Source: Didymodactylos carnosus (taxonomy: Eukaryota; Rotifera; Eurotatoria; Philodinida; Philodinidae). From it: 54,595 nucleotides of DNA. The stretch spans positions 1 through 54,595 of the forward strand of contig CAJNOQ010000333.1 in assembly GCA_905250885.1 (NCBI GenBank), in the 5' to 3' direction. Within the stretch, counting starts at the first letter, position 1, and each line of letters begins with the position of its first letter. The notes under the pieces were generated by a model, which was given only the letters and a program-made list of their open reading frames with translations, did not search any database and had not been told where the DNA came from. Shown piece after piece: positions 35,116 through 45,642 of the stretch. A program made the position numbers and the translations under genes.

Positions 35116-38100
35116 TTATTCAAATAAAGCCCTTGGTGAATTTTGGATGTTGTCTTGTTTATACGTCAGAAATGTGGCTTTCATTGGAACAAGATGATCA
35201 GTAGGTAACGGTAGTTGATGATGTTCCTGTGGCTGTTGTTTTAGAGTATGTGCTAAGGTACGCTTGATTAAATTTTGTGGAGCTGATTGACCCATACGAG
35301 TATGACAATAGTGAATATCTAATGGACTAACTGGTAATGAACTTAAATTAAATTCTTCCCTTTGAATTTTTTTTGGCATTGGTAATTTATTTGCTGCAAA
35401 TCTAAGTAGATTGTGTCTAGAGATAAGAACAGGATCAATAATGGAAATCGGTATTGTTTGATTAAATTTCATTTGATTTAACTGTTGTTCTCGAAGTCGA
35501 GCAGATGATGAATGAACTAATTTTAAGGATGATGGTGTACGAGAAGAAATTTCTAAACGTGATAATGACTGTGGAAAGGTATCAGATGGATTAGATTCAA
35601 TTTGAGCGGGATAATTTTGTTTATTGTTAATATTTCGTCTACTATTTGAACGAAATTTTAGATTCGAAGAAATAAATCGATTGGCTGCTTTAGTCATCGA
35701 AGTCGACGATGGAGCACACATCGTTTGGCTCGGTAAAGAGGGACTAGTAGGTGTTGTGGATCTAAAAATGTGAGAGAGAAATTAGAACTCTTGTAATTCA
35801 AGTGAGACAACACCAAAGATCTCTATAAGCACTGATACCAATCGATGACTGAACTATTTATATCAACGTATCGATAAACTTTCTTAGCTTGTTCGATCAA
35901 AACCGACTGCAGATTCGTCTTCGCCGCAGTTAATTATTAGGTACGCAATAACTTGTGGATCAAGGTATTTCAGAAAAAAGAGTTTCTCATGGTCTTGATA
36001 AAAATAACATCAAAGGCAAAATAATGTCGAAAATTTTTTCTGAAGTACCCGGATCCAAAAGTTATCGCGTATCAAATAACTGATTATGGAGAAGATGAAT
36101 CTACAGTCAGTTTTGGTCGAGGAATCTTTTAGAATTTTTCGATCCAGGGTGATATGCAGCACAATATCGATTGATGGGTATGTGTCGATAAGAAGTTTAT
36201 AAGGTAAAATGCTTTTGAACTTTGAAAATCACAAACGTTCAGATTAAAAAACAAGATTTGGTAACGCGCTTTTCAAAGTTGTCTTGATAAAAAATGTGTA
36301 ATATCTATGAAAAGACGACTAGTTTAATGTAAATGATAAAAAATGAACTCCATACTTTCTAAAAAAAGAGGTTTGATTAATAAACTCATTAAATGCGCTC
36401 GGGAATGGAAAAACTCAACCTAAAAAACCCATTTGGGTTTATTAACAACTTTCCCGAACTCAAAACGAGTTGATGATTGACGCTCTCGAACTCAAAAAAA
36501 GATGCATGACAGTTACAAATCAATGAACCAAAGGTTTCCGAAACCCATCCCGAAACGTTTGAGAATTGTTTAATCGACCTTTGGATTTAGAAATAAACTT
36601 CTGGATTGATTAAATAACCCTTAAAGGTTTCGGAAAACTTTGGTTTATTGATTTGTTACTGGCATGCATCTTTGTTTGAGTTCGAGAGCGTCAATCATCA
36701 ACCTATTTTGAGTTTCGAAAAGTTGTTAATAAACCCAAATGAGTGTGTCGGGTTGAGTTTAGTCTTTGAGTCTCTTTAAATTATTTAAGTGTAATTATCT
36801 GCCAGCAAATTCTAAAACACTCTACAATAGCTTAAATCTTTTCAGATGATCTAGTTCTCGGAAAAAAAACGTCCATTAGTCGATTTTCTAAAAAAATTCT
36901 AAAAGAAATGCTTCTTAAAATAAGACACCATAAGTCGATTGATGATTAGTTGCATACATGGGTCTTAAAATAAGACGGATAGAAGCATCTTAATTTAAGA
37001 CCCATGTATGCAACTAATCGTCAACCGATTTATAGTATCTTATTTTAAGACCGATAAATTTATCTGTCTTATTTTCTGTAACAGTTCGAATTTTAAAATT
37101 AGATCATGCATGATCTAATCTCAGGAGAATGGACCAGTACTTTCTAGCTATTGTCAATATTTTATAGGAGAAAAATGAAAAAACTCCTAGTGTATTTTCG
37201 TTAAATTTCTGTTCTTTATAAATTCTATAACCTTGCAAAAGGTTGCCTAAAGCTGGGGGATGTCTCATTTCAATCAGAAATTTGCGGGCTACAATCATGC
37301 CTCGTTAAGAAAGGTTTTGGTTATATTTTAGAGTTTCTGAAAAACTGGTTTTCTAGAAGACTGGGTCTTTGAAGGGCTAAGGGCCACTCCCATGATCATA
37401 TGGGTAATTAGCATGATCGATAATCTATAACCCACTAGATTCCGAGCAAAAAGCGTTTTATCACCTCGAGTGGTTCCCTCATGAATTAATTGCAGTATTT
37501 TACGTTTTATTCTCAATACTTACTGTGTATTATTATTCAAATTTGTTGGTTTATTATTATAATTATGGATTTTTGACGCATAATGAAGCTGTTGTTTCCC
37601 TTTACTATTTGTCACATTAGAATTTGTTGGTGGTGGTGCTACTGATGTTCGATTTGTTCTATTTCGTTGTATTCTTACTTGATGTTTAAGATAATCTTTG
37701 AGTGCTTGTAGTGTACGAAATGTTGATTGTGTGACACGTGTAAATGGATTCTGCCCTGGTAGTATGTCGAGTGCAGCCAAGGCACAGGCTTTTCCAACAT
37801 CTTTATAATGTTCTTGCGTGAGTTTTTGCGGCAAGGAATATCTAAATACATAATCTTGTTAATTATCAACAAATGTTAATAAATCTAATCTAGTTACGTA
37901 CGGATATGCTGGTGATACACGACCTCCAAAATGTTCATTTTCAGCAGCAGGAAGCGATTGACACGTTTTACCAACAGCATAAGAACATTCCAATGTATAT
38001 GAATGAAGTATACCTAAAAAGAGATGACATCGATTTAATAAGATTTGATCATACATTTGTGTTGATAAATGCATACCAAGATGTTTATAAAGTGCCACTC

Positions 38101-41100
38101 TTCCACTTCCTTCTTTTGACAATCCTTCTCGTTTATCTCTCATATACATATTTTTTATTGTAAAATTACAATTATCATAGTCAAAATGTGGTGAATTTAG
38201 AGAAATTAATTTTGCAAATAAAAGATTATCGGTATGCATATCGTCGTCTTGCAGATAATTTCCATAGACAAAACATCCTTTTTTACTTGCATGACCATGT
38301 AAATCAATGTAATAACGTATACCACTTTCGTATGGACTAATTTTTAATAAATCAACATTCGATAAATGTGGAGATTTTGCTTCAATAACCGTTGTAGTAG
38401 GAACTGAATCATGTTTTTGTTCACTAGCAGTTAGATACTCATCCTCATCGTCCGATCCTTCATTGCCTAAATAATACAAAATACTGTACACAAGTGACAA
38501 AAATCCTTCAAATAAGATGGTAGACATTAGTAAGCAAACGTGACTAATTTTCTTATATCTAACTTACCAATATGATAACACTCTTCATCTTCCACCGTTA
38601 AATTTCGATACATATCCTGATGAAATTCTAAATTTTCGTTAGTAAAATGGAATGAATATGGTGCCGATTTGTTAACTTCATCAGTATTTTCTTTGATATG
38701 AATGTGTGTTTCTCTTCGATCAAGAAAAAAATTTTGTGCATCAATATCTGTTGAATCAATCTGATTCATAATTTCTAACTCTTGTTTTTTTTGTAAGAAA
38801 AATGGCATATCATGAGTGACTCGATCCGAATTTTTTCTGGGACTTCTTGCCATTATGTCACTAGCTGTCGATGTTGTCGTATCCAATACGTCATGATTGT
38901 ATATAATTTCTTTACGAAAATGAGAGGTTTTTGATTTCGAACGATTTGTTGCTATTAGAGGCTAAAAATTATAAATAGCCACCTTTATGACTTTTTTATA
39001 ATTACTGAGAACCACAAAACTCAACTATCAATCGTTTTTCATACGTTGGCAGATGCTGTTTGCCCGAATTAAACAGACGGAAAGTATTTTATATGAGCGG
39101 ACCAGCGATCAGTAATGAATAAAGTAATAAACAGCAGCAAGATTCTGTTGGATGTTAAAGTAGCATTAAACACCTCTTTAATCATGTTCATGCTTAATTC
39201 TTCTAAAACGGGAGTAACCGTTCATTATTTGATTATAAGTTATTATCAAGAAACTAAAATTTCCTTTAATCGTAGAGAAGTTTTATTTGAAAACATCGCA
39301 TGTAAAAATTATACTGTAGTTTGAAATGAACAACTTTCACATCTTTACTGGTGGAGAAGTGTTTGTTAGTGGAAACGTTACAAACCAGAAATAACTTATT
39401 TTAAAAACAGAAGTGAATATAGGAAAGAGCAGCAAAGCTGATTTTTGCAGTTCGTATGCAAAGATCAAGTTCGTGTGTTCGATCCTAGCTTCTTGCAAGA
39501 ATTTATTTTATGTTTTGATAATTTAAGTTTCAGAATAGGAAGTGAGAATTTATATTCTCGATTTCGTTCTGATTCAAAGTTAAAACTTAAATCCAAAACA
39601 TGAGGGGACCAAAGCCGCACAACTCCGAAGTCAGATTGTGCACGTGAACTGTTTGGGTCACACTCGGTCTGATAATCATAAAATTCCCAATGAGGAACAG
39701 GGAAATGAGGGAAATGCAAGGGACATTTTACGGAAAAATAAAGGATACATAGTAGATCCCATTTTCACTATGTAAGTACTGAATTAGTTATAAAAAAAAT
39801 ATTGATGAAAACTTGATGTAACGCCTATTTAGAGAGAATAATCTGAAAAAACTTTATTAATTTTCATCTGTAAAAAAACAATTTCCTAGATGATTGATAC
39901 TTCCAGGGGTGCATTTTCGGATAAGATTAGGGGCACATTACTTTTACTGTTACCAGTAATACAAATATTGTATATATTCCTATTACTAGTAACAGTAATA
40001 CTTACAGTATTACTGTTACTGGGAATAGGAATACATGGAAGATTACTGTTACCAGTAACAGGAATACCTTACAGCATTACTTTCCTCGGTAATGTAATAC
40101 ATGAGTAACAGTAATACTGCCAACCCTAGATGGGATAAAACTCAAAATGAGAAACTGTCGTTCGAGTTGGAATGGGAAACAGTTGACATCTCTGGCTCAA
40201 ATACACAATCTAACTCCAATAAACTCTGCTCGATTCTGCCCAACTTCGTCTCCTTGGATTAACCTGTAGATTCATAGGCAAGTTACTAGATCTTCTGAAA
40301 AATACTGCAACAGCATGAAAGTATTAAAATCAAAAGACCAGTTCATGCTAATAAATAAAGTATGTCTCCCTCTCACCTGACCTAGCGTTTTCCATTCATT
40401 TGTTTGTTCATAACCCATGGCTGTTGTAGCTGTTTGTAAATATTCAATACCATCTGTTACAGATGATTTTAGTTTAGTATAACGTTGCTGAGGTGTTCGA
40501 ACCACTGGTGATGTTGGTTTTTCACTAACCTCTGGAATACTTCCTATTGATTCTATTGATATCTGACGATTCATTGACGGTGTCGATAATTGAGCAGTCA
40601 TCATAGTTATTATTACTTCTTCTTTTCGTCGTTTCATCTCTTCATGAGGCATCACATTTTGAAATACATCATAAACTGTTAGTTTAGAGGCTGAATTTGA
40701 ATTATTATGCTCAATTTGATTATTAATATGATGATAGATCAGTAAACTTTTCGAGGCATAAATACTAGGATGTTTGTCAAAATCAGGGTCTAAAACAACA
40801 AATCTTCGTGATTTCATTATCTTATAAAATAACTGCAATTCTAATTGCATTGATCACTCGAACACATGCCTAAATACATTCTGTTTAAATTTTGTCCTAA
40901 TTGATCTGTTCTATAATGACCACGTTTAACCCCGTCTGGATTAAGAATTGGTATCAATTTGAATATATACAAATCACGTAATAATTTTGCTCTTAAATCA
41001 TCTTGTTTAAGAATAAATTCTAAAAATCCCAAGAATACAAATGAGGCTGGAGTTTCACCTAAAATAGAGAGAAAGCGGGTAAGTACTGTTTGGAAAGTTT

Positions 41101-42252
41101 TTATTCGTCTCTACATCATACCTGGGTGTACACGACTAGATAAAAAGAATATACGTTTGTTTTTAAATTGATGTGGACGTAATCTTTGATGAATTTGAGG
41201 AAACAATTTTTTGTCAAAATGATGTTCACGTTCATGCTGTATACCTACAATGGAGCATATTATCAACGTTGTCAATTATTGTAAATGTATAAAATTGTTA
41301 CCTTTATACGATGTTATTGTTAATAAATCAATTTTATTTCCATCTATTGAATAACACAACGTTTCTCGATGATAATAGATATCCGAATTTGCCGTGGTTG
41401 ACTTTGGATTTGTTGGATGTAGATATTTATCGACCAGCGTTGATCCATACTGTGTATCGTACATGTCCAACAGTTCTTGTGTTTCTTCGTAAGAATATGG
41501 AAAACAAAAGGCAAAATAGGTAACGGATGTTTTCATATCAACAATACGATGAATAAACGACATTTTAAAATCATCATTTTGTGTTTCCCATATTGGACGA
41601 GTATATAAACGAGACCATTTTTCATGTCCTGGAACTGTGCGGAAAACAGGCAACATTCCTCAAAAAAAATAATAAAATAAATTGATATAATCAACTAGCT
41701 ATTCAGAACATAATACATTCGTTAAGCACATGTACTAGGGTTTATTTTTTATCAGAATGTTACTTGAAGGAAACTAATGGATAAATTTGGAATCGTTTTG
41801 GATTAATCACTAACCAATTGACTTTTTAAAATAGCTAATTAATTTCATAGTGTTAGTAGCAACAGGCTTTATCTCCTTACTAAACCAGATAAAGTCAAAT
41901 ATTTACCCATTTCAAATAACCGTGCTTGTCTATTTAAATTCATCACGTTAAATCGAATACATTTTCCATGTCCACCTTTGATTCCAAAGTAGAACCAAGA
42001 TCGATTTGAGTTTACTTTTAAACTATTTTCACAATCCCGACGAGTCCATAAATTAAATTCTAAATCATATTTTGGCAAAGTATGGGTATTTATTGTTGTT
42101 GTTTCAGCTAATTTTTGTCCATTATCACCATTCGTTTGAATATTATCCGTCAAAAAGTCTGATGTTGTTGTTTGAATTTGAACACGTTCATAACGTGCCA
42201 TATTGCCCGAATCAAAATCAGAAAATAATTGGACATCTTCATTAATACCCAT
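35116..42252 (-). CDS. AGBL5: Cytosolic carboxypeptidase CCP5/AGBL5-like (tubulin deglutamylase), 10 exons, 1095 aa
   Basis: Minus-strand exons: 42252-41907, 41658-41302, 41244-41122, 41058-40870, 40789-40377, 38961-38568, 38466-38077, 38013-37902, 37841-37524 and 35761-35116, all in frame. CCP5 is an M14D metallo-carboxypeptidase that removes branch-point glutamates from polyglutamylated tubulin. The N-terminal domain has [26 protein letters not shown] and [12 protein letters not shown]. The catalytic domain has SSRVHPGETPASF (zinc His and Glu near 274 and 277), [20 protein letters not shown] with NLNR near 332-335, [11 protein letters not shown] (zinc His near 664) and ILHSYTLEC (catalytic Glu near 746). 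A long Ser/Thr-rich insert lies between NLNR and DLHGH, and the tail is disordered. Intron 4 is GC-AG and intron 7 is 63 bp and in frame. The order of motifs and N-terminal match favour CCP5 over CCP1/2/6. Confidence 0.93.
35845..36185. mobile_element. Fold-back element FB2 in CCP5 intron 9
   Basis: The best arms, 35899-35977 and 36036-36114, are reverse complements over 79 bp (about 80%), sharing CAATAACTTGTGGATC-type and GGTATTTCAGAAAA blocks. Weaker pairing continues outward to about 35845 and 36185. It is non-coding and short, and its loop is about 58 bp. No target duplication was recognised. Confidence 0.75.
36410..36760. mobile_element. Fold-back element FB3 in CCP5 intron 9
   Basis: An imperfect palindrome of about 350 bp. 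Left-arm blocks TTTGGGTTTATTAACAACTT, GATGATTGACGCTCTCGAAC and CCAAAGGTTTCCGAAA reappear as complements on the right (GTTCGAGAGCGTCAATCATC and others). There is almost no loop, so the element is one long hairpin. It is unrelated in sequence to the neighbouring fold-backs. Confidence 0.8.
36914..37049. mobile_element. Short fold-back element FB4 in CCP5 intron 9
   Basis: Arms of about 65 bp start CTTAAAATAAGACACCATAA and end with the complement (..TATAGTATCTTATTTTAAG). GATTAGTTGCATACATGGGT is perfectly paired with its copy ACCCATGTATGCAACTAATC. The motif CTTAAAATAAGAC is repeated inside each arm. Confidence 0.8.
37195..37488. mobile_element. Single arm of fold-back family FB1 in CCP5 intron 9
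   Basis: About 290 bp matching the right arm of the element in LRR intron 1, with divergence: ATTCTATAAC.TTGCAAAA, GCGGGCTACAATCATGC, TTAAGAAAGG.TTTGGTTAT, CCACTAG.TTYSG. The opposite arm is absent, so this is a half element or a solo unit from which the palindrome formed. Confidence 0.75.
39928..40128. mobile_element. hAT-type MITE with GTAACAGTAATAC modules, CCP5 intron 5
   Basis: A 201-bp element whose ends read TAGGGGCACATTAC and, on the other strand, TAGGGTTGGCAGTATTAC, like hAT termini (TAGGGNTGGCA). It is flanked by GATAAGAT and GATGGGAT, a 6-of-8 match to an 8-bp target duplication. The interior is a stack of palindromic modules around TTACTGTTACCAGTAATAC in both orientations. Non-coding. 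It sits in the 1415-bp intron between exons 5 and 6; nothing else recognisable is in that intron apart from a repetitive-looking stretch near 39420-39720. Confidence 0.65.
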
Positions 42253-42285
42253 TTTGGCAGGATATCTCCCTAAAGATACATATAC
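42253..42285 (-). promoter_or_regulatory. Splice acceptor and 17-nt leader of CCP5-like gene
   Basis: Minus-strand TATCTTTAG ends at 42270, leaving 17 nt before the ATG. The hAT-like element beginning at 42312 would then lie in the outron or 5' UTR intron. Confidence 0.45.
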
Positions 42286-42311
42286 AATAGAATGTCAACT
42301 GTAGTTCTGAT

Positions 42312-43097
42312 CAGTGTTTTTAATGACAAAGTGTACGCTGAAGGACAAAGTGTGCATACACTTTGTTTTACACTTTGGAAAAAAAACAAAGTATACAAGT
42401 ACACTGTGCAAAAAATTCTCGTTAGAAATACTGAAGTTAAATGAGAGCTACATTATTTTTCTTCTGAAATATCCAGAAGCTGTGACTTTTTCAATCAGTA
42501 TACGTCGTGTCTGTACTTGTCTTGTCGAAATGAGAATGCACTTTCTCCTATTTCTACCTTCCAAATGCTGGCGTATTTCTCACTGGACTTTCTATAAAAT
42601 AGGTTTCTACTTTTACGTTTGGAACGGTATACTTTTTACACTGCAAAAACTTCTAATTAGAAACGCTAGTTCTAATAGTGTTTCTAACAAAATTTATCCG
42701 CTGAGCGTTTTTCCAATCAAAACATATCCATACGCTCTGTTTTTTTTTCTCAAAGCGTACACGTTTCAAATCTAAAAAGTCGCCTCAATTAAGCAACAGA
42801 AGTTAGAGGAGATAAATAGAAACTTTCTTTATACAGATTTTTTTCTAGAAAGCAACTTTACAGACAGTGGCAATTACAAATAGAGAAAAACATCATTGAT
42901 CTTGTATAACAAGAAAAAAGTCGCTTGTCCTATCTGATTACTCACTTACTTACACACAGTTAAAAAAGTTTTTCTTATTTTCTCTTAAATATGAAAAAAG
43001 TTCTATTAGAAAACAAAGCGTAAAACACCGTATTTTTAAACTCCGAAGCATATGTACGCTTTAATACAGTGAATACGCTTTGCTATTAGAAACACTG
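42312..43097. mobile_element. 786-bp non-autonomous hAT-like element between CCP5 and MAF1
   Basis: Terminal inverted repeats start CAGTGTTTTTAATGACAAAG on the left and CAGTGTTTCTAATAGCAAAG on the right (complement). Flanks are GTTCTGAT (42304-42311) and GTCCTGAT (43098-43105), an 8-bp target duplication with one mismatch, as for hAT elements. Near both ends there are many copies of AAAGYGTA/TACRCTTT motifs, which look like subterminal transposase-binding sites. The ORF at 42314-42775 has no transposase motif, so the element is non-autonomous. Related diverged sequence occurs at 1000-1350. Confidence 0.75.
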
Positions 43098-43960
43098 GTC
43101 CTGATAAATTAAAACTTTATGAAATGAAATCTCTCTTAGAAACAAATATCCTACAAGGAAAACCATTTTTTTTTGAGTAATAAACTGATATGTGTTAGAA
43201 ACCTGTTTATAGAATCCACAGAACTATTTCTGACTTATGTAGTTTTTCGTACCTGTTTTACTTTGCTACAGCTGCAGGAATGGTCTTCATTTATAATAAA
43301 CGATGTTTGTCATCTTTTTCTCTTCCAGTTCACTGGAAATTGTAAAAGTCTATTTTTAGCCACAACAGGTGTAAACAGATGACTCCTATTCTGTGTTTGT
43401 TTATTTTTCTCCGAAAGGAACATTATAATTTTTTAAGGACTAGCCATGCTGCATGCTGCAGACTATGACTTGACCTCTTTTCTGAACAAACTTCAGCATG
43501 ACAATATTTAGTAAGGACAAGATAGATTAAATCCAAACTATCCTTAACAAGGATATCTCAAAGGACGAAAATTATGTTAAGATTCATCTAAGATAATATT
43601 TGCATTTGATTGGTTCGTTTGAGATCCACTGGTGAGTGAACAAAGCATGTCAAAAAAATAAATACATAAACAAACAAACAAACGAAATTGTAGATAAAAG
43701 AAACGAACAGAGGTTTCTCTTATATACCTTGATCCCTTTTTTGTCAAAGAAAAAAAGTCACCTTGTCCAATAAAATGGATTAGTTATTATGCTTATCTCT
43801 CAATCATTACTGCAGATTCTGCATTAACTTGCTATGAAAAAATATAAGAGATGTCGTGCTTTGTAAATTTATCACAGTGGCACAAATTTATTGGTAGTTG
43901 CAGATATTTTAAGAAAAATTTCGTTGTATTGTTGTTTCATGACCGAATATTTACCTGTTT
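43098..43960. other. Upstream region of MAF1, no gene seen
   Basis: No coding sequence recognised. A strong acceptor (TTTTCTATGTTTCAG ending at 43972) precedes a 329-nt presumptive 5' UTR of MAF1; short ORFs at 43851-44357 fall in or near that leader and look spurious. Confidence 0.45.
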
Positions 43961-44301
43961 TCTATGTTTCAGATTTCTTCATATCCGAATCAACAATCGT
44001 CTACTGAACTCAGTTGGTGTGCCGTGTACTGTTGCAACTTCAATTCGTCTCTCCTTATTCTCAAATCGTTTATGTCTTTATTTTTAATTAATTCCACATC
44101 TTCTTTCAAAATGCAAAAACAAAATTTTCAAAATCAGTTTAGGACCTATCTTGATTCAATTATTCCGATACGAGCTAGTTATTCATCGCTTTCACATAGT
44201 CGTGGTTCTTCGAGTTGCTAAATATTTAATATCTTCAAATTACTCACAAGAAAACATATTGAAAAAGAAAGGCTACAATTTTCCTATTCTTCTACGAAAT
44301 C

Positions 44302-45642
44302 ATGAAATTATTAGAAAACTCAAAACTAGAAGCAATCAGTTCAGCTTTATCTGTTGATACACCTGTTTGTGAAATCACGACTAGGTAAGATATTCGAATT
44401 TATTTCTAATTATGTATAACACAGTGTGTTTTTCGTTCTTTAGACTTGAAAGTTATTCATGTAAAATGGCCGGTGATCATAAAAAACTTTATAAACAATT
44501 AACAAATGAACCAGGAACAACACCTCACGATTTACAAGTAAGCTTGTTTAATTTTACATAGTCTGTGGAAAAAAAAGAAGAGCGGACATCATTGTCTATT
44601 AATAGTAAGCAATTGAGTCGTGTGTTTTTGTCTCTACTAAACATTATTTATAAATTTATTTTCCAATTATTCGAAACGATGGTAAAACTTAAGAGAAAAA
44701 TAAAACACTTTAGCAGTATATTATGCAGGAATGTATAAATGTGTTGTCTTTTGTATTTTTCTAGATTTTGGGTCCATCACAAACGATGCTATTAAGTACA
44801 TCGCCTGCCTATGTTTATTCAATTTCGTCAAGTGGTGATGAAGATTCACCTTTAAATAAAACAATTCCAAGAAAAACCTTGATTTATTTAATTTCTACAT
44901 TAAATGCTTCCTTTGAACCGGATTATGACTTCAGCTCTTGTACAAGTCATGAATTTAGTCGAGAAACAAACATTGATGTAAGTATTATTATCAGACTGTT
45001 ATATAAGAGTTCTAGTGAATATTTATTTTCGTGTAATTGTATATTTTTTAGTTTTATTCAAAAGAAATTTAGTAGTGTTCTTTGATGTTTCATTTTACAT
45101 TTTCTACTCTTTAATTTTAGTTGGTTAAAAATGCTGTTGATTCTCGTTTATTATCTGGTATGGGTGATCGTTATAGTCCTTTATCGTCGCATTTATGGTC
45201 TGTTATTGATGAAGAAATAAATATTAAAGAATGCGAAATGTATAGGTAATGATATCTATCTCTTTGCATATGTATTATAGTATTAAAGTTTATTTTTCAT
45301 TTATTTATTTTTCTACAGTTATTGTCCAGATGGTGCATCGGATCCATTCTCGGAATATGGAATTGTTTGGTCATTTAATTTTTTCTTCTATAATCGAAAG
45401 TTGAGACGCATATTATTTTTAACATGTAGAGCTGAAAGGTAAATAAAAGTAAAAGAAGACAAATGTTATTTAATGATTATTTTTCTTTTAGTAAAAACGC
45501 GAATGAACAACGAGATGGAGATGGAAATATGGATTATAATTATTTGGCATTTGAAGGGTAAGTATCCATTTATTGTAGTATTAATTAATTCAATAATTAT
45601 TAAATTTTATATTTTATTTATCATTTCAGTGTCATGGATTAA
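44302..45642 (+). CDS. MAF1: MAF1, repressor of RNA polymerase III
   Basis: Seven exons: 44302-44384, 44444-44537, 44765-44977, 45121-45245, 45319-45438, 45492-45557 and 45630-45642; 237 residues (human about 256). MAF1 is the nutrient/TORC1-controlled repressor that binds RNA polymerase III and blocks TFIIIB-dependent transcription. Family blocks are clear: [16 protein letters not shown] at the start, [40 protein letters not shown] with [23 protein letters not shown], and [21 protein letters not shown] Ser-rich linker follows the N-terminal block, where phospho-control usually lies. The last 4-residue exon is a prediction; without the last splice the protein ends three residues earlier. AATAAA follows at 46122. 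Confidence 0.96.

Noticed and set aside
39465..39719. 84-codon minus ORF and a B-box-like GTGTTCGATCC, possible SINE
   Set aside because: No A-box at the right distance, no tail and no second copy in the window; the ORF has no motif.
42314..42775. Plus-strand ORF of 153 codons
   Set aside because: It lies wholly in the non-autonomous hAT-like element, with no transposase (DDE, RW) or zinc-finger motif; a chance opening.
43851..44357. Three overlapping plus ORFs upstream of MAF1
   Set aside because: They fall in or near the predicted 5' UTR, overlap each other in different frames and carry no recognisable domain.
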